A stretch of DNA of 43,654 nt from Herpetosiphonaceae bacterium (lineage in GTDB: Bacteria; Chloroflexota; Chloroflexia; Chloroflexales; Kallotenuaceae), in assembly GCA_013821605.1 (NCBI GenBank), contig JACDGP010000037.1:1-43654 (forward strand), read 5' to 3'. Positions within the stretch are counted from its first letter, which is position 1. Each line of letters opens with the position of its first letter. The translations under genes were made by a program, and so were the position numbers. Below are positions 34,226 to 42,575 of this stretch, piece after piece. A model generated the notes under the pieces. That model ran no database searches and was not told the origin of the DNA. It was given only the letters and a program-made list of their open reading frames with translations.

Positions 34226-34657
34226 CTAGTGCCGGCCCCATCCAGCAGTACAGCGGTCCTGTACCCAACGAGCTAACTCGTCGCGACTCATCTTCGAGTC
34301 AAGCACATGGCGCAACGCAGTCGTCAGTGCCGCAACAGTGGTAGTGTCTACCGGGACATCATTGATGCTTAACATCCGTAGGGTTGCCAGCAAAGCGGTA
34401 GCTTCATTGCCACCGTAAAAGGGCCGGTGCTTGAGCAATTGAAACCCGAGAACTGCCGCCTTGTCGGCCAAGCTTGGATACAACTCAACGCCAAACATCG
34501 TCTGCTGCGGCGCGTGGAGGATCGAAACTAGGTGATCCTGGCTACGAATGCCGAGCCGTCCACCCCAGCGTTCGACCGCGAGCAGATGAACATCCAACAA
34601 TTCGTCCCGTCCAACATACCTGATCATCGCCGATCCCCAGTCGATTAACTCCAGCAT
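34226..34657 (-). CDS. Doc/Fic-fold protein with degenerate active-site motif
   Basis: A 143-residue protein like death-on-curing (Doc) toxins: GGRLGIRSQDHLVSILHAPQ, FGVELYPSLADKAAVLGFQLLK and the C-terminal MSRDELARWVQD are family features. Active members have HPFxDGNKRTA, in which His, Asp/Glu, Lys and Arg are needed. Here the motif reads RPFYGGNEATA (78-88), so His is Arg, the acidic residue is Gly, Lys is Glu and Arg is Ala. It is probably not active as an AMP-transferase or kinase. No Phd-like antitoxin gene is adjacent; the gene upstream on the same strand is an HD-domain protein. A short alternative start is M11. It could be a relic or a binding protein. Confidence 0.78.
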   Translation of the reverse strand: MLELIDWGSAMIRYVGRDELLDVHLLAVERWGGRLGIRSQDHLVSILHAPQQTMFGVELYPSLADKAAVLGFQLLKHRPFYGGNEATALLATLRMLSINDVPVDTTTVAALTTALRHVLDSKMSRDELARWVQDRCTAGWGRH

Positions 34658-34689
34658 TGTACCATTACGCCGACATAGGGCAGGCCAGG

Positions 34690-35256
34690 TTAGACTGTGC
34701 CTGCGAGCCCCAATGTATTTGCTTGGGCCTGTAAGGCTTTGATCACGAATGCGATGTGATTATCAAGCTCCACGCCCAGCTCTGCGGCTCCGGCTACGAT
34801 ATCGTCGCGATTTACTGCTGCAGCGAAAGATTTCTCCTTCATCTTTTTGCGCACATTGGCTACGGTTACCTCATGGACCGACTTCGAGGGACGCACGCGT
34901 GACACGGCCACGATAAAACCGCAGAGTTCGTCACAAGCAAACAGGGCATGATGTAATGGTTCTGTGCGAGGCGTCCCACTATAATCGGCGTGCGATAAAA
35001 TGGCCGTAGTAACAGTCTCAGGATACCCTAGCTCTTTGAGCAGCCTCACACCTGCGAAAGGATGTTCTTCCAGGTTGGGGTGCTCTTCATAGTCGAAGTC
35101 ATGGAGCAGGGCTGCGATATACCACAGGTCGCGATCTGCCCCCTGCACCTGCGCATATGCTTCGACGGCCGTGGCGACCGTTTGGCAATGGGTACGTAGG
35201 CTGGGGCTTTGGACATGTTGATTGAGAAGTTCACGGGCAGCGGCACGGTCAAGCAT
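34690..35256 (-). CDS. HD-domain metal-dependent phosphohydrolase
   Basis: A 188-residue hydrolase with the HD metal site: H23 (THCQTVA), H52-D53 (AALLHDFDYEEHP) and D109 (LFACDELCGF). It matches small hydrolases annotated as HDIG-type proteins with a DFDYE motif. The substrate is unknown. I chose ATG 35256, with GAGG nearby, so that it starts just after the ychF stop at 35270; a longer frame would overlap ychF. It is likely co-transcribed with ychF and the Doc-like gene. Confidence 0.85.
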   Translation of the reverse strand: MLDRAAARELLNQHVQSPSLRTHCQTVATAVEAYAQVQGADRDLWYIAALLHDFDYEEHPNLEEHPFAGVRLLKELGYPETVTTAILSHADYSGTPRTEPLHHALFACDELCGFIVAVSRVRPSKSVHEVTVANVRKKMKEKSFAAAVNRDDIVAGAAELGVELDNHIAFVIKALQAQANTLGLAGTV

Positions 35257-35269
35257 AGAGGCCTCGCAC

Positions 35270-36358
35270 TTATACGTTAAACAAAAAGTTGCAGATGTCG
35301 CCGTCTTGAACAAGATATGTTTTGCCTTCCATACGCACGGTCCCGCGCTTTTTGGCTTCCGCCATCGTACCCGCCGCCATCAAATCAGCGAACGCAATGA
35401 CCTCAGCGCGAATAAAGCCACGCTGCAGGTCAGAATGGATCGAGCCGGCGGCCTCGACTGCGGGTGTCCCCTGGCGCAACGGCCAAGCACGGACTTCGTC
35501 AGTTCCTGCCGTTAGAAAGGCAATGAGACCCAGCAGATCGTACGAACGCTTGATGACTCGTTCGCGGGCCGGCTCTGCGATACCCAGGTCCTGCAAAAAG
35601 ACCTCGGCGTCTTCCGAGCCAAGTTGGGCAATCTCGGCCTCGACCTGGCCGGCCAACTGCACGATACCACTTTTCTGATGCAGGTAGGTGATCGTGGTCG
35701 TCAGGTCTTGCCCCAAAGCCCCCTCACCGATGTTCAGCACGATCAAGGTGGGCTTCAACGTCAAAAATTGGTAGCCGCGTAGCAACCGTTCTTCATCATC
35801 CGCGAGTGGCTGATCGCGAATTGGCACATCTTGCTCCAGTCCAGCTTGCAGACGTACCAAGATATCGTGCTCTTGTTGCCGCAGTTCGCGCTCCTTGCCG
35901 GTCATTTTCTTGAGTTCAGCGGTCAGACGCTGGAGCCGACGTTCGATGATCGCCAGATCGGAAAAGGTCATCTCTAAATCTACAGTGCTGATGTCACGTG
36001 CCGGATCAAGCGTTTCGTTGGGATGGGGCACGCTGAGGTCTTCAAACGCCCGCACGACATGCAGCAAGGCATCGACCTGTGCAATGTAATTCAGAAAGGC
36101 AGGTGCCAAGCCGCCGCTTTTCGCGGCACCACCACTTAAGCCGGCTACATCGATGTACTGCACGTCGGCAAAAGTCGTTTTCTTTGGTTTGTACATTTCG
36201 GACAGACGCACAATCCGCTCGTCCGGTACCTTGACCGTTGCTAGGTTGGGCTCGATCTGGCCCGAAGAAAAGCTGGCAGTCTCGGCCGATCCGCCAGTGA
36301 GGGCGTTAAAGACGGTCGTCTTGCCACTGTTCGCCAGTCCAATAATGCCAATTTTCAT
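35270..36358 (-). CDS. ychF: YchF/Ola1-type ATPase-GTPase
   Basis: A 362-residue Obg-family nucleotide hydrolase. The P-loop is GLANSGKT (7-14), the switch II region DVAGLSGGAAKSGG, and the G4 position reads NIGEGA, in the place where GTPases have NKxD; YchF proteins prefer ATP. A coiled-coil insertion (about 130-190) and C-terminal TGS domain complete the layout. It is a conserved factor linked to ribosomes and stress response. It heads a minus-strand group with the HD-domain gene. Its start is close to a hairpin and to the aminotransferase gene terminator. Confidence 0.96.
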   Translation of the reverse strand: MKIGIIGLANSGKTTVFNALTGGSAETASFSSGQIEPNLATVKVPDERIVRLSEMYKPKKTTFADVQYIDVAGLSGGAAKSGGLAPAFLNYIAQVDALLHVVRAFEDLSVPHPNETLDPARDISTVDLEMTFSDLAIIERRLQRLTAELKKMTGKERELRQQEHDILVRLQAGLEQDVPIRDQPLADDEERLLRGYQFLTLKPTLIVLNIGEGALGQDLTTTITYLHQKSGIVQLAGQVEAEIAQLGSEDAEVFLQDLGIAEPARERVIKRSYDLLGLIAFLTAGTDEVRAWPLRQGTPAVEAAGSIHSDLQRGFIRAEVIAFADLMAAGTMAEAKKRGTVRMEGKTYLVQDGDICNFLFNV

Positions 36359-36395
36359 CTACGCTCCGTGATTTTCAGTTGTCCATTCTAACGCA

Positions 36396-36425
36396 AAAAG
36401 GGATAGGCTACGGCCCATCCCTTTT
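36396..36425 (-). terminator. Terminator after the class III aminotransferase
   Basis: AAAAGGGAT and ATCCCTTTT pair around a 12-base middle, and on the minus strand the stem is followed by TTTTTGC-like sequence. It is 20 bases past the aminotransferase stop and upstream of ychF. Confidence 0.75.
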
Positions 36426-36446
36426 GCTGCTATTCAGCGACGAGGT

Positions 36447-37784
36447 TTAGCGCGGATAGACCGCGTTCAACGCTTCTTCGAACAGCTCCATGCCCTCATC
36501 GACCTGCGCTTTGGTCAGCACCAACGGCGGGCAGAAGCGGATGGTAGACTTGCCGCAGGTAAGCAGCAGAAGGCCACGTCGGAAGGCTTCGATCATCACA
36601 GCTTCAGCCCCATCATGGTCGGGGATCTTGGTGGCGCGATCTTCGACGAACTCAACGCCGATAAACAAGCCACGACCACGCACCTCACCAATATGTGGTT
36701 GATGCAGCGCGATTTGCTGCAAGCAGCCTTGCAGGTAATCACCGACCTCGCGCGCATTGTTCATCAAGCCTTCTTCCACCAGGCACAGGGTTTCGTAGGC
36801 AGCAGTGCAGGCCAGAGCGTTGCCACCATAGGTGTTGCCGTGAGCACCCGGCAACCAGTTATCGGTCAGTTCTTTACGGGCAATACACGCGCCAATGGGC
36901 ATACCTGAGCCAAGTCCCTTGGCGCTGGCGATAATGTCCGGTACGACACCTGTGTGGTCGATCGCCCACATTTTGCCGGTGCGTCCGACACCAGATTGCA
37001 CTTCGTCGCAGACCAGCAAGATACCATGCTGGTCGCAGAGCTGTCGCAGGCGTGGGAACCAATCGGCCGGCGGAACCACATAGCCACCCTCACCCTGGAG
37101 CGTTTCGACCACGATACAAGCGACTTCTTGTGGCGGCAGCACGGTCTCGAATAACACTTTTTCGATGTAGTCGAGGCAGGTATCAACCACGTGCTCAGGA
37201 TTCGAGCCTAAGGGTGGCCGGTACGGGTTGGGATAAAAGGCGTGTTCGACACCCGGCAGGAGCGGGAAATAACCGGCTCGCTGGCGTGGTTTTGAGGCTG
37301 TTAGTGATAGTGAGCCATACGAGCGCCCATGAAACGCGCCAAAAAAGGCGATAACACCTTGGCGACCCGTGGCGTAGCGCGCGAGCTTGATCGAGGCTTC
37401 GACGGCCTCGGTGCCACTGTTACCGAGGAAAATACGCCAGTCATGTCCCTTTGGCATCAAGCTCTGAAGCTTTTCGGCCAGCTTGACTTGCGGTTCGTTA
37501 TAGAAGTCGGTACCCGCCATGTGGATAAAACGAGCGGCCTGCTCTTGAATAGCCCGTACGAGCCGAGGATGAGAGTGGCCGGTTGCAACCACGGCAATAC
37601 CGGCATTCATGTCGAGGTAGCGAGTACCATCGACATCCCAGACTTCACACCCAAGGCCGTGGTCCATGACAAAAGGATAGACCCGTCCAGAAACGGGCGC
37701 GAGTACATGTTGATCCCGAGCGACGATTTCTTGTGCAGCCGGGCCGGGGCGCTGCGTTATCGTATCAGCAGTTGCTTGCGTCAT
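36447..37784 (-). CDS. Class III aminotransferase (4-aminobutyrate/ornithine-type)
   Basis: A 445-residue PLP enzyme. It has LDMNAGIAVVATGHSHP (57-73), GNSGTEAVEASIKLAR (121-136), AFHGRSYGSLS, PLP-binding D260 in CDEVQSGVGRTGK and Schiff-base K289 in ASAKGLGSG. It fits the group annotated as acetyl-ornithine/4-aminobutyrate aminotransferase; the amino donor cannot be decided. It is not HemL: the family is related but the HemL signature is absent. AAGGAGG is present before the ATG at 37784, and a good promoter is found upstream. It is a single-gene unit. Confidence 0.92.
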   Translation of the reverse strand: MTQATADTITQRPGPAAQEIVARDQHVLAPVSGRVYPFVMDHGLGCEVWDVDGTRYLDMNAGIAVVATGHSHPRLVRAIQEQAARFIHMAGTDFYNEPQVKLAEKLQSLMPKGHDWRIFLGNSGTEAVEASIKLARYATGRQGVIAFFGAFHGRSYGSLSLTASKPRQRAGYFPLLPGVEHAFYPNPYRPPLGSNPEHVVDTCLDYIEKVLFETVLPPQEVACIVVETLQGEGGYVVPPADWFPRLRQLCDQHGILLVCDEVQSGVGRTGKMWAIDHTGVVPDIIASAKGLGSGMPIGACIARKELTDNWLPGAHGNTYGGNALACTAAYETLCLVEEGLMNNAREVGDYLQGCLQQIALHQPHIGEVRGRGLFIGVEFVEDRATKIPDHDGAEAVMIEAFRRGLLLLTCGKSTIRFCPPLVLTKAQVDEGMELFEEALNAVYPR

Positions 37785-37826
37785 GTGGCCTCCTTGACAA
37801 GTATTTATTAATTGTGGGATACCTGG

Positions 37827-37855
37827 ATTCTAACTGATCTATGGGAGGGCGTCAA
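37827..37855 (-). promoter_or_regulatory. Sigma-70-like promoter of the class III aminotransferase
   Basis: The minus strand has TTGACG (37855-37850), a 17-base spacer and TAGAAT (37832-37827). The leader would be about 35 bases, with AAGGAGG shortly before the start codon. Confidence 0.65.
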
Positions 37856-37880
37856 AGACCAGTTTCGCTCATACAAGCGT

Positions 37881-37909
37881 ACCACCAAGCCATAGTGTGG
37901 CTTGGTGGT
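37881..37909. terminator. Hairpin between LPXTG gene and aminotransferase gene
   Basis: ACCACCAAGCCA and TGGCTTGGTGGT form a perfect 12-base stem with a five-base loop, downstream of the LPXTG gene on the minus strand. There is no strong T-tract. Confidence 0.65.
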
Positions 37910-37964
37910 ATCTACACCCGACTAGCAAGCTTTTAGTTTGGGCCAAGAAGCTAAACGTTCTGCC

Positions 37965-38426
37965 TTACTTACTATAGCGCGCACGTCGTTGAAGTAACAC
38001 GCCACCCAGCAGGGCTACCAATGCAAGACCCAAGAAGAGACCAAAGGCACTCGAGTCACCGCCCGTATTCGGCAGTGTGCCTGTGCTGGCCGTAGCAGTT
38101 GTGGTCGCTGTAGTAGCCGTCGAGGTATCTGTGGCTGCTGCGGTCGTGGCGACACTGGTCGCTGCGGCAGCCGTCGAGGTATCCGTGGCTGCTGCGGTCG
38201 TGGCGGCACTCGTCGCTGCGGCAGCCGTCGAGGTATCCGTGGTTGCAGCCGTCGAGGTATCCGTGGCTGCTGCAGCCGTCGCAGTGTCAGTTGCAGTTGT
38301 TTGTGCAGCGGGAATAAAGCCAGGGCGAAGTGTAGTACTCGGACTGACCGTACGGGCCTGCACAAGTGCTTGTGAGCCAGCTACTGCAAGAACCAACATC
38401 ACCACGACGCCAATGAGTTTCGACAT
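37965..38426 (-). CDS. Ala/Thr-rich LPXTG cell-surface protein
   Basis: A 153-residue secreted protein: signal peptide (about 1-25, KLIGVVVMLVLAVAGSQA), a middle of Ala/Thr/Ser/Asp repeats, then LPNTG (118-122), a hydrophobic stretch and a basic end RRARYSK. This is the standard sorting signal for sortase anchoring. I chose ATG 38426, because AAGGAG is eight bases before it; ATG 38432 would be two bases away. The repeat unit suggests an extended, perhaps O-glycosylated stalk. No sortase gene is in the window, so anchoring is inferred. Confidence 0.8.
   Translation of the reverse strand: MSKLIGVVVMLVLAVAGSQALVQARTVSPSTTLRPGFIPAAQTTATDTATAAAATDTSTAATTDTSTAAAATSAATTAAATDTSTAAAATSVATTAAATDTSTATTATTTATASTGTLPNTGGDSSAFGLFLGLALVALLGGVLLQRRARYSK
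38116..38270 (-). repeat. 54-base tandem repeat in the LPXTG gene
   Basis: GCCGTCGAGGTAT-like segments begin at 38116, 38170, 38224 and 38248, a spacing of 54, 54 and 24 bases. The unit encodes about 18 residues of Ala/Thr/Ser/Asp with TDTSTAAAATS cores. All spacings are multiples of three and of six, so the reading frame is kept. Confidence 0.75.
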
Positions 38427-38539
38427 ACGCATGTCTCCTTCCGACATAAGCAAACGGCATTTTATGCGGCAAGATCCGATCCATAGATAGTGGGTTATAC
38501 TGTAAAACAGCGTTGTTTATATTAATGAGGAGTTCATCG

Positions 38540-39721
38540 ATGGCGATGCAAGCGGTCGACCATGCACTTGATTTTTATCAATTTGATGCTCTGCTAACCC
38601 CTGAAGAACTTGAGGTCCGTGACCGAGTACGGGCCTTTGTTGACAGCGAGGTTGTGCCGATTATTAACCCGTATTGGGAGCGAGCCGAGTTTCCGTTTGA
38701 GATCATTCCCAAGCTGGCTGCACTTAATATTTGTGGTGGCCCGATTAAAGGATATGGTTGTCCAGGTATGTCGAGTGTTGCAGCCGGGCTCATTGGGGCT
38801 GAGCTTTCACGGGGCGATGGCTCGATCTGTACCTTTTTCGGGGTCACGAGTGGTTTGGCGATGTCTAGTATCTACTACTGTGGATCAGAAGAGCAACGGG
38901 AGCAGTGGCTACCGGCGATGGCGCGGATGGAAAAGATCGGTGCCTTCGGTTTGACTGAACCGCAGGTTGGCTCGGACGCGTCACATATTCAAACGACCGC
39001 GCGGCTAGAAGGTGATACCTACGTCCTTAATGGGGCTAAGCGTTGGATCGGTAACGCAACCTTCGCCGATGTGACTATTATCTGGGCACAGGACGCCGAA
39101 ACCGGTCAGATAGGTGGCTTTCTGGTTGAGAAAGATACGGCTGGCTTTACCGCTACCAAGATGGAAGGGAAGCTCGCCAAGCGAGCGCTGCTCAATGCCG
39201 ACATTAAGCTCGAAAACTGTGTTATTCCGGCCAGCAATAAGCTCCCGAAGGCACGCTCCTTCCGCGATACTGCTAACGTGCTGAAGAATACGCGATATGG
39301 AGTAGCCTGGGAAGGAGTAGGTCATGCACAGGCCGCCTATGAGATTGCCCTGCGCTATAGCCAGGAGCGCCAGCAGTTTGGCAAGAAGATCGCGGGCTAT
39401 CAGATGATCCAGGAAAAGCTGGTTAAGATGCTGGCCGAAATTGTGGCCATGCAGTTGACGACGTGGCGCTTAAGCGTGTTGCGAGATGAAGGGACCATGA
39501 CCGAGGGGCAAGCTTCGTTGGCTAAGATGAACAATGCCGCCAAGGCACGCCAGGTCGTGGCGCTGGGCCGTGAAATCCTGGGTGGCAATGGCATCCTGCT
39601 CGAATACCATCTGGCCCGCCATTATGCGGACATGGAAGCAGTCTATACCTATGAGGGAACGAACGAGATCAACACCCTCGTCGTCGGTCGCGAAATAACG
39701 GGCGTTCCAGCATTCGTATAA
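38540..39721 (+). CDS. Acyl-CoA dehydrogenase
   Basis: A 393-residue FAD enzyme that introduces a trans double bond at C2-C3 of an acyl-CoA. It shows FGLTEPQVGSDA (136-147), LNGAKRWIGNA, RYSQERQQFGKKIAGYQ and the catalytic E372 in YTYEGTNEINTL with a glutaryl-CoA/short-chain type pattern. Chain length specificity cannot be fixed. GAGGAG lies eight bases before ATG 38540, so I take this rather than an upstream in-frame ATG. It is followed 46 bases later by an enoyl-CoA-type reductase, so the pair likely works in fatty-acid or aromatic-acid degradation. A TATACT box is present at 38496-38501. Confidence 0.93.
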   Translation: MAMQAVDHALDFYQFDALLTPEELEVRDRVRAFVDSEVVPIINPYWERAEFPFEIIPKLAALNICGGPIKGYGCPGMSSVAAGLIGAELSRGDGSICTFFGVTSGLAMSSIYYCGSEEQREQWLPAMARMEKIGAFGLTEPQVGSDASHIQTTARLEGDTYVLNGAKRWIGNATFADVTIIWAQDAETGQIGGFLVEKDTAGFTATKMEGKLAKRALLNADIKLENCVIPASNKLPKARSFRDTANVLKNTRYGVAWEGVGHAQAAYEIALRYSQERQQFGKKIAGYQMIQEKLVKMLAEIVAMQLTTWRLSVLRDEGTMTEGQASLAKMNNAAKARQVVALGREILGGNGILLEYHLARHYADMEAVYTYEGTNEINTLVVGREITGVPAFV

Positions 39722-39767
39722 CGTTGTAGGCTCCGTTCATCCTCCCGCTTTTGATTAAGGGGGGTCT

Positions 39768-40622
39768 ATGTTTCAAGCTAACCTATTGCAGGATAAGGTG
39801 ATCGTGATCACCGGTGGTGGAACGGGGCTCGGACGTGCGATGGGCGAACTGTTTCTCGAGCTCGGGGCCAAGATCGCGATTACCAGCCGGCGGGAGGAGC
39901 TCCTGCGCAAGACCGCCGACGAGATGATGGCGGCCCATGGCGGCGAAGTGTTCGTGATGCCATGTGACGTTCGTGATCCGGCGGCAGTTGAAACGATGCT
40001 TGATGGCATTAGCGCACATTATGGCCGGATCGACGCACTGCTGAACAATGCTGCCGGCAACTTTATCAGCCCTACTGAACGGCTATCGCATCGCGCTGTC
40101 GACACTGTATTGAATATCGTGTTACATGGCACCTTTTATTGCACATTGGCGCTGGGCAAGCGCTGGATCGCGGCCGGGCATGGTGGCCGGATGTTGAACA
40201 TTGTGACGACCTATGCCGAAACCGGCTCGGCATTTGTCGTACCATCGGCAGCGGCCAAAGCCGGCGTATTGGCGATGACGCGCTCATTAGCTGTTGAGTG
40301 GGCCCGTTATGGCATTACGATGAATGCCATCGCCCCTGGACCATTTCCCACGCCTGGCGCATGGGAACGCTTGATGCCCGATCCGAAGCTGGCCGAGGAG
40401 GCATTGACGCGCGTACCTCTGCGCCGGGTCGGCAACCACACTGAGCTCGCTAATCTGGCTGCCTATCTGCTGGCTGATGGCTCCGCTTTCATCAACGGTG
40501 AATGCGTGACGATTGATGGGGGAGAGTGGCTGCGTGGTGCCAGCGAGTTCGGCTACCTCGATACCTTGACAGATGGTCAGTGGGACGATCTTACAGCGCG
40601 CTCGAAGCAGGCGGGACGCTAA
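39768..40622 (+). CDS. SDR oxidoreductase, 2,4-dienoyl-CoA reductase-like
   Basis: A 284-residue short-chain dehydrogenase. It has TGGGTGLGRAM (15-25) and LLNNAAGNFISP (91-102). The sequence TTYAETGSAFVVPSAAAKAG (147-166) has Tyr149 and Lys164 fifteen apart, as in mitochondrial DECR1, in place of the usual YxxxK. DECR1-like enzymes reduce 2,4-dienoyl-CoA with NADPH, needed to degrade polyunsaturated acids, which fits the upstream acyl-CoA dehydrogenase. AGGGGGG-like sequence lies just before ATG 39768. A strong hairpin follows the stop. Confidence 0.87.
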   Translation: MFQANLLQDKVIVITGGGTGLGRAMGELFLELGAKIAITSRREELLRKTADEMMAAHGGEVFVMPCDVRDPAAVETMLDGISAHYGRIDALLNNAAGNFISPTERLSHRAVDTVLNIVLHGTFYCTLALGKRWIAAGHGGRMLNIVTTYAETGSAFVVPSAAAKAGVLAMTRSLAVEWARYGITMNAIAPGPFPTPGAWERLMPDPKLAEEALTRVPLRRVGNHTELANLAAYLLADGSAFINGECVTIDGGEWLRGASEFGYLDTLTDGQWDDLTARSKQAGR

Positions 40623-40653
40623 AATAGCCTATCAAGTGTAGGCTGATGCGGAA

Positions 40654-40700
40654 GAGAAGGGGTTTAGGACGATCTTGATGGTCGTCCTGAACCCCTTCTC
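40654..40700. terminator. Bidirectional terminator after the SDR gene
   Basis: Nineteen-base arms (GAGAAGGGGTTTAGGACGA with its complement) have a single U-G wobble and a nine-base loop, followed by ATTTT. They also lie beyond the end of the converging phosphatase-like gene. Confidence 0.8.
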
Positions 40701-40731
40701 ATTTTGGATCCGAGTTTGTTGCGTTTCGAGG

Positions 40732-42231
40732 CTAGAGCATGCTGCTTTGGCGGCGTCGAAGAGCCAGGCCAGCCAGGAGTAGCACAAGAGCTACGCTGAA
40801 CACGATAAGCGGGGTATCAAGACCATCGCTGCCGGTAGCGGGCAAATTGCCTGATTGTCCACCTGCGAAATCGAAGGCATTGACGAGGCTATTAGCGGCG
40901 GCGTCGCGTGTACCGAGCGGCTGTAACTGCCAGCGATCTTCGATAAATTTCAAGATCGAGGTTGTATCGTATTGGGTGTGATCGACGAAGCCTTTTTTGG
41001 CAAAGGGTGAGATAATGATCGCCGGCACGCGCTCACCCGGGCCCCACTTGTCAACTACAGGGGGAGCAACATGGTCCCAGCGCCCACCGTGCTCATCATA
41101 GGTGATAATGATGGCGCTGTCCTGCCAGTAGGAGCTCTTTTGAACAGCATTCACAAGGTCGGCGACATGCTGCTGGCCTCGTACGAGGGTTGAGTAGCCG
41201 GGATGCTCATTATCTTCACCGAGTGGTTTGATAAATGACACCGCCGGCAGTGCGTTGCTCGTCAGGCTGCTGAGGAAGTCTTTTTCATCCTTCAAGTGCG
41301 CGGCTTTGGTCGGCATACCGTCAGCATAGTTGGCGAAGAAGGCAAAGGGCTGGTGGTGGAATTGGAAGAGCGGGTCAGGGTGACCGGCCATGGCATCATT
41401 CCAGCCGCCGGAGTACCATGCCCACGACAGTTGCTTCGCACTTAAACGATCACCGATCGTCGGTAGGGTCTGGTTCGGGACAAGTTGTGCCGTGTCCGTG
41501 ATGGTTGCCGGATGAGGCTGATTGACTGTGAACGAGGTATTGATCGCATAGCCATCGGGTGTCACTTGTCCATCCTTGACCATGATCCCGTTCGCATCGA
41601 GTTGTGCAACCTTCGAGGCGGGCGCATGGGGCCATGTCGGCGTGCATGCACAGATGAGCCACATATGATTGAGGAATGAGCCACCGAAGGCGCCATGGAA
41701 GAAGTTATCGGCCATTGTGTATTGCTGGGCCAACTTACCTTCCGGCATGTTGGTGGCGTCGTAGTGGCTCATTGCTAGGCCAGCTGCATCACTCCAGGCT
41801 ACGAACTTATCCATCTTACCGCCATCGATCTGGTATTGCTGCTGGTAATAGCGGTGGACCAAGTCGCCCGTCTTTTGGTCGGGAGCGACGTACTTAGCGA
41901 CATCATAGGGCTGGACAGGTAGGTTGGCGGGAAAGCGCGGGTCGGCAGCCGGTGGCTTCTGCGTGGTATCGATCGGCTGGGGCAGGATAGCATAGGGCTT
42001 GCCAGTTTTATCAACCTGCGGCACTGTGGCGCTGGCATTTGCGAGGCCATTCGCGCCCGGGAAGTTGCCGTATAAACCGTCGAAGCTCCAGTTTTCCTGA
42101 TAGATCACGATCACATGATTGATTTTGTCCAACGGTGAGGCAGCACCGGCGGCTGTCCCGAAATTGATGAGCGCGGCAAGCACTACCATCAAGGCCAGGA
42201 TGCGGAACGACTTGTTTGTCCGTGACAACAC
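40732..42231 (-). CDS. LPXTG-anchored phosphatase/phospholipase C-family protein
   Basis: A 499-residue secreted protein. The signal peptide is about 1-31. The enzyme domain is of the AcpA/bacterial phospholipase C family: YQENWSFDGLYG (44-55; E46, N47 and S49 in metal/nucleophile positions), a long middle with HMWLICACTP, and the metal-binding ITYDEHGGRWDHV. At the C-terminus LPATG (463-467) is followed by a hydrophobic segment and RRRQSS, a sorting signal. AAGGAG lies seven bases before the GTG start at 42231. I infer a cell-wall-anchored phosphate-releasing enzyme; the substrate (phosphomonoester or phospholipid) is not clear. Confidence 0.85.
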   Translation of the reverse strand: MLSRTNKSFRILALMVVLAALINFGTAAGAASPLDKINHVIVIYQENWSFDGLYGNFPGANGLANASATVPQVDKTGKPYAILPQPIDTTQKPPAADPRFPANLPVQPYDVAKYVAPDQKTGDLVHRYYQQQYQIDGGKMDKFVAWSDAAGLAMSHYDATNMPEGKLAQQYTMADNFFHGAFGGSFLNHMWLICACTPTWPHAPASKVAQLDANGIMVKDGQVTPDGYAINTSFTVNQPHPATITDTAQLVPNQTLPTIGDRLSAKQLSWAWYSGGWNDAMAGHPDPLFQFHHQPFAFFANYADGMPTKAAHLKDEKDFLSSLTSNALPAVSFIKPLGEDNEHPGYSTLVRGQQHVADLVNAVQKSSYWQDSAIIITYDEHGGRWDHVAPPVVDKWGPGERVPAIIISPFAKKGFVDHTQYDTTSILKFIEDRWQLQPLGTRDAAANSLVNAFDFAGGQSGNLPATGSDGLDTPLIVFSVALVLLLAGLALRRRQSSML

Positions 42232-42575
42232 GTTTGAACTCCTTCGCTACTAATTACGGGGCCTTGCGTCGTGCGGCTAAGACAGGCCATGCGAGTGATA
42301 GACCTGTGCTCCATCCCGATGGTACGACAAGTACGTTAAGCATTTGTTCAGAAACAAGCGAGCGTTGATTAAGCAGCGGTTAACCCGTAGTGCATCTTGC
42401 TACTCAGCCAAAACATCCTTAGCGTTTTTGGTTCCCTCGCTTGGCAGGATGGCAGACAGCAAGTTGAACGTAGGTTATAGCTGTTGACACGGTCGCAGTG
42501 TAGCAATAGACTCCGTGGTGAATGCTCGAACCGCACAGAGCACCGCCGGTGCTTTGTCACGTGGAGGCTGTTATC
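42232..42575. other. Intergenic region between divergent phosphatase and YVTN genes
   Basis: No gene or RNA was recognised in these 344 bases. They hold the AAGGAG site for the minus-strand gene, a clear plus-strand promoter (separate entry) and an imperfect CCAAAAC/GTTTTTGG dyad near 42400-42430. Confidence 0.5.
42484..42512 (+). promoter_or_regulatory. Sigma-70-like promoter of the YVTN gene
   Basis: TTGACA (42484-42489), a 17-base spacer and TAGACT (42507-42512). The leader would be about 56 bases to ATG 42576. Confidence 0.65.

Noticed and set aside
34226-34657. Complete Phd-Doc toxin-antitoxin module
   Set aside because: No Phd-like gene is adjacent and the catalytic motif is lost.
36447-37784. 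HemL (glutamate-1-semialdehyde aminomutase) to complete the heme pathway
   Set aside because: It is a class III aminotransferase of the GABA/ornithine type; the sequence around the active lysine and the length do not fit HemL.
38116-38270. CRISPR array in the LPXTG gene
   Set aside because: The 54-base units are contiguous coding repeats without unique spacers.
38077-38490. Plus-strand Val/Ala frame opposite the LPXTG gene
   Set aside because: It is the antisense of the Ala/Thr repeat, while the minus strand has a signal peptide, sorting signal and ribosome-binding site.
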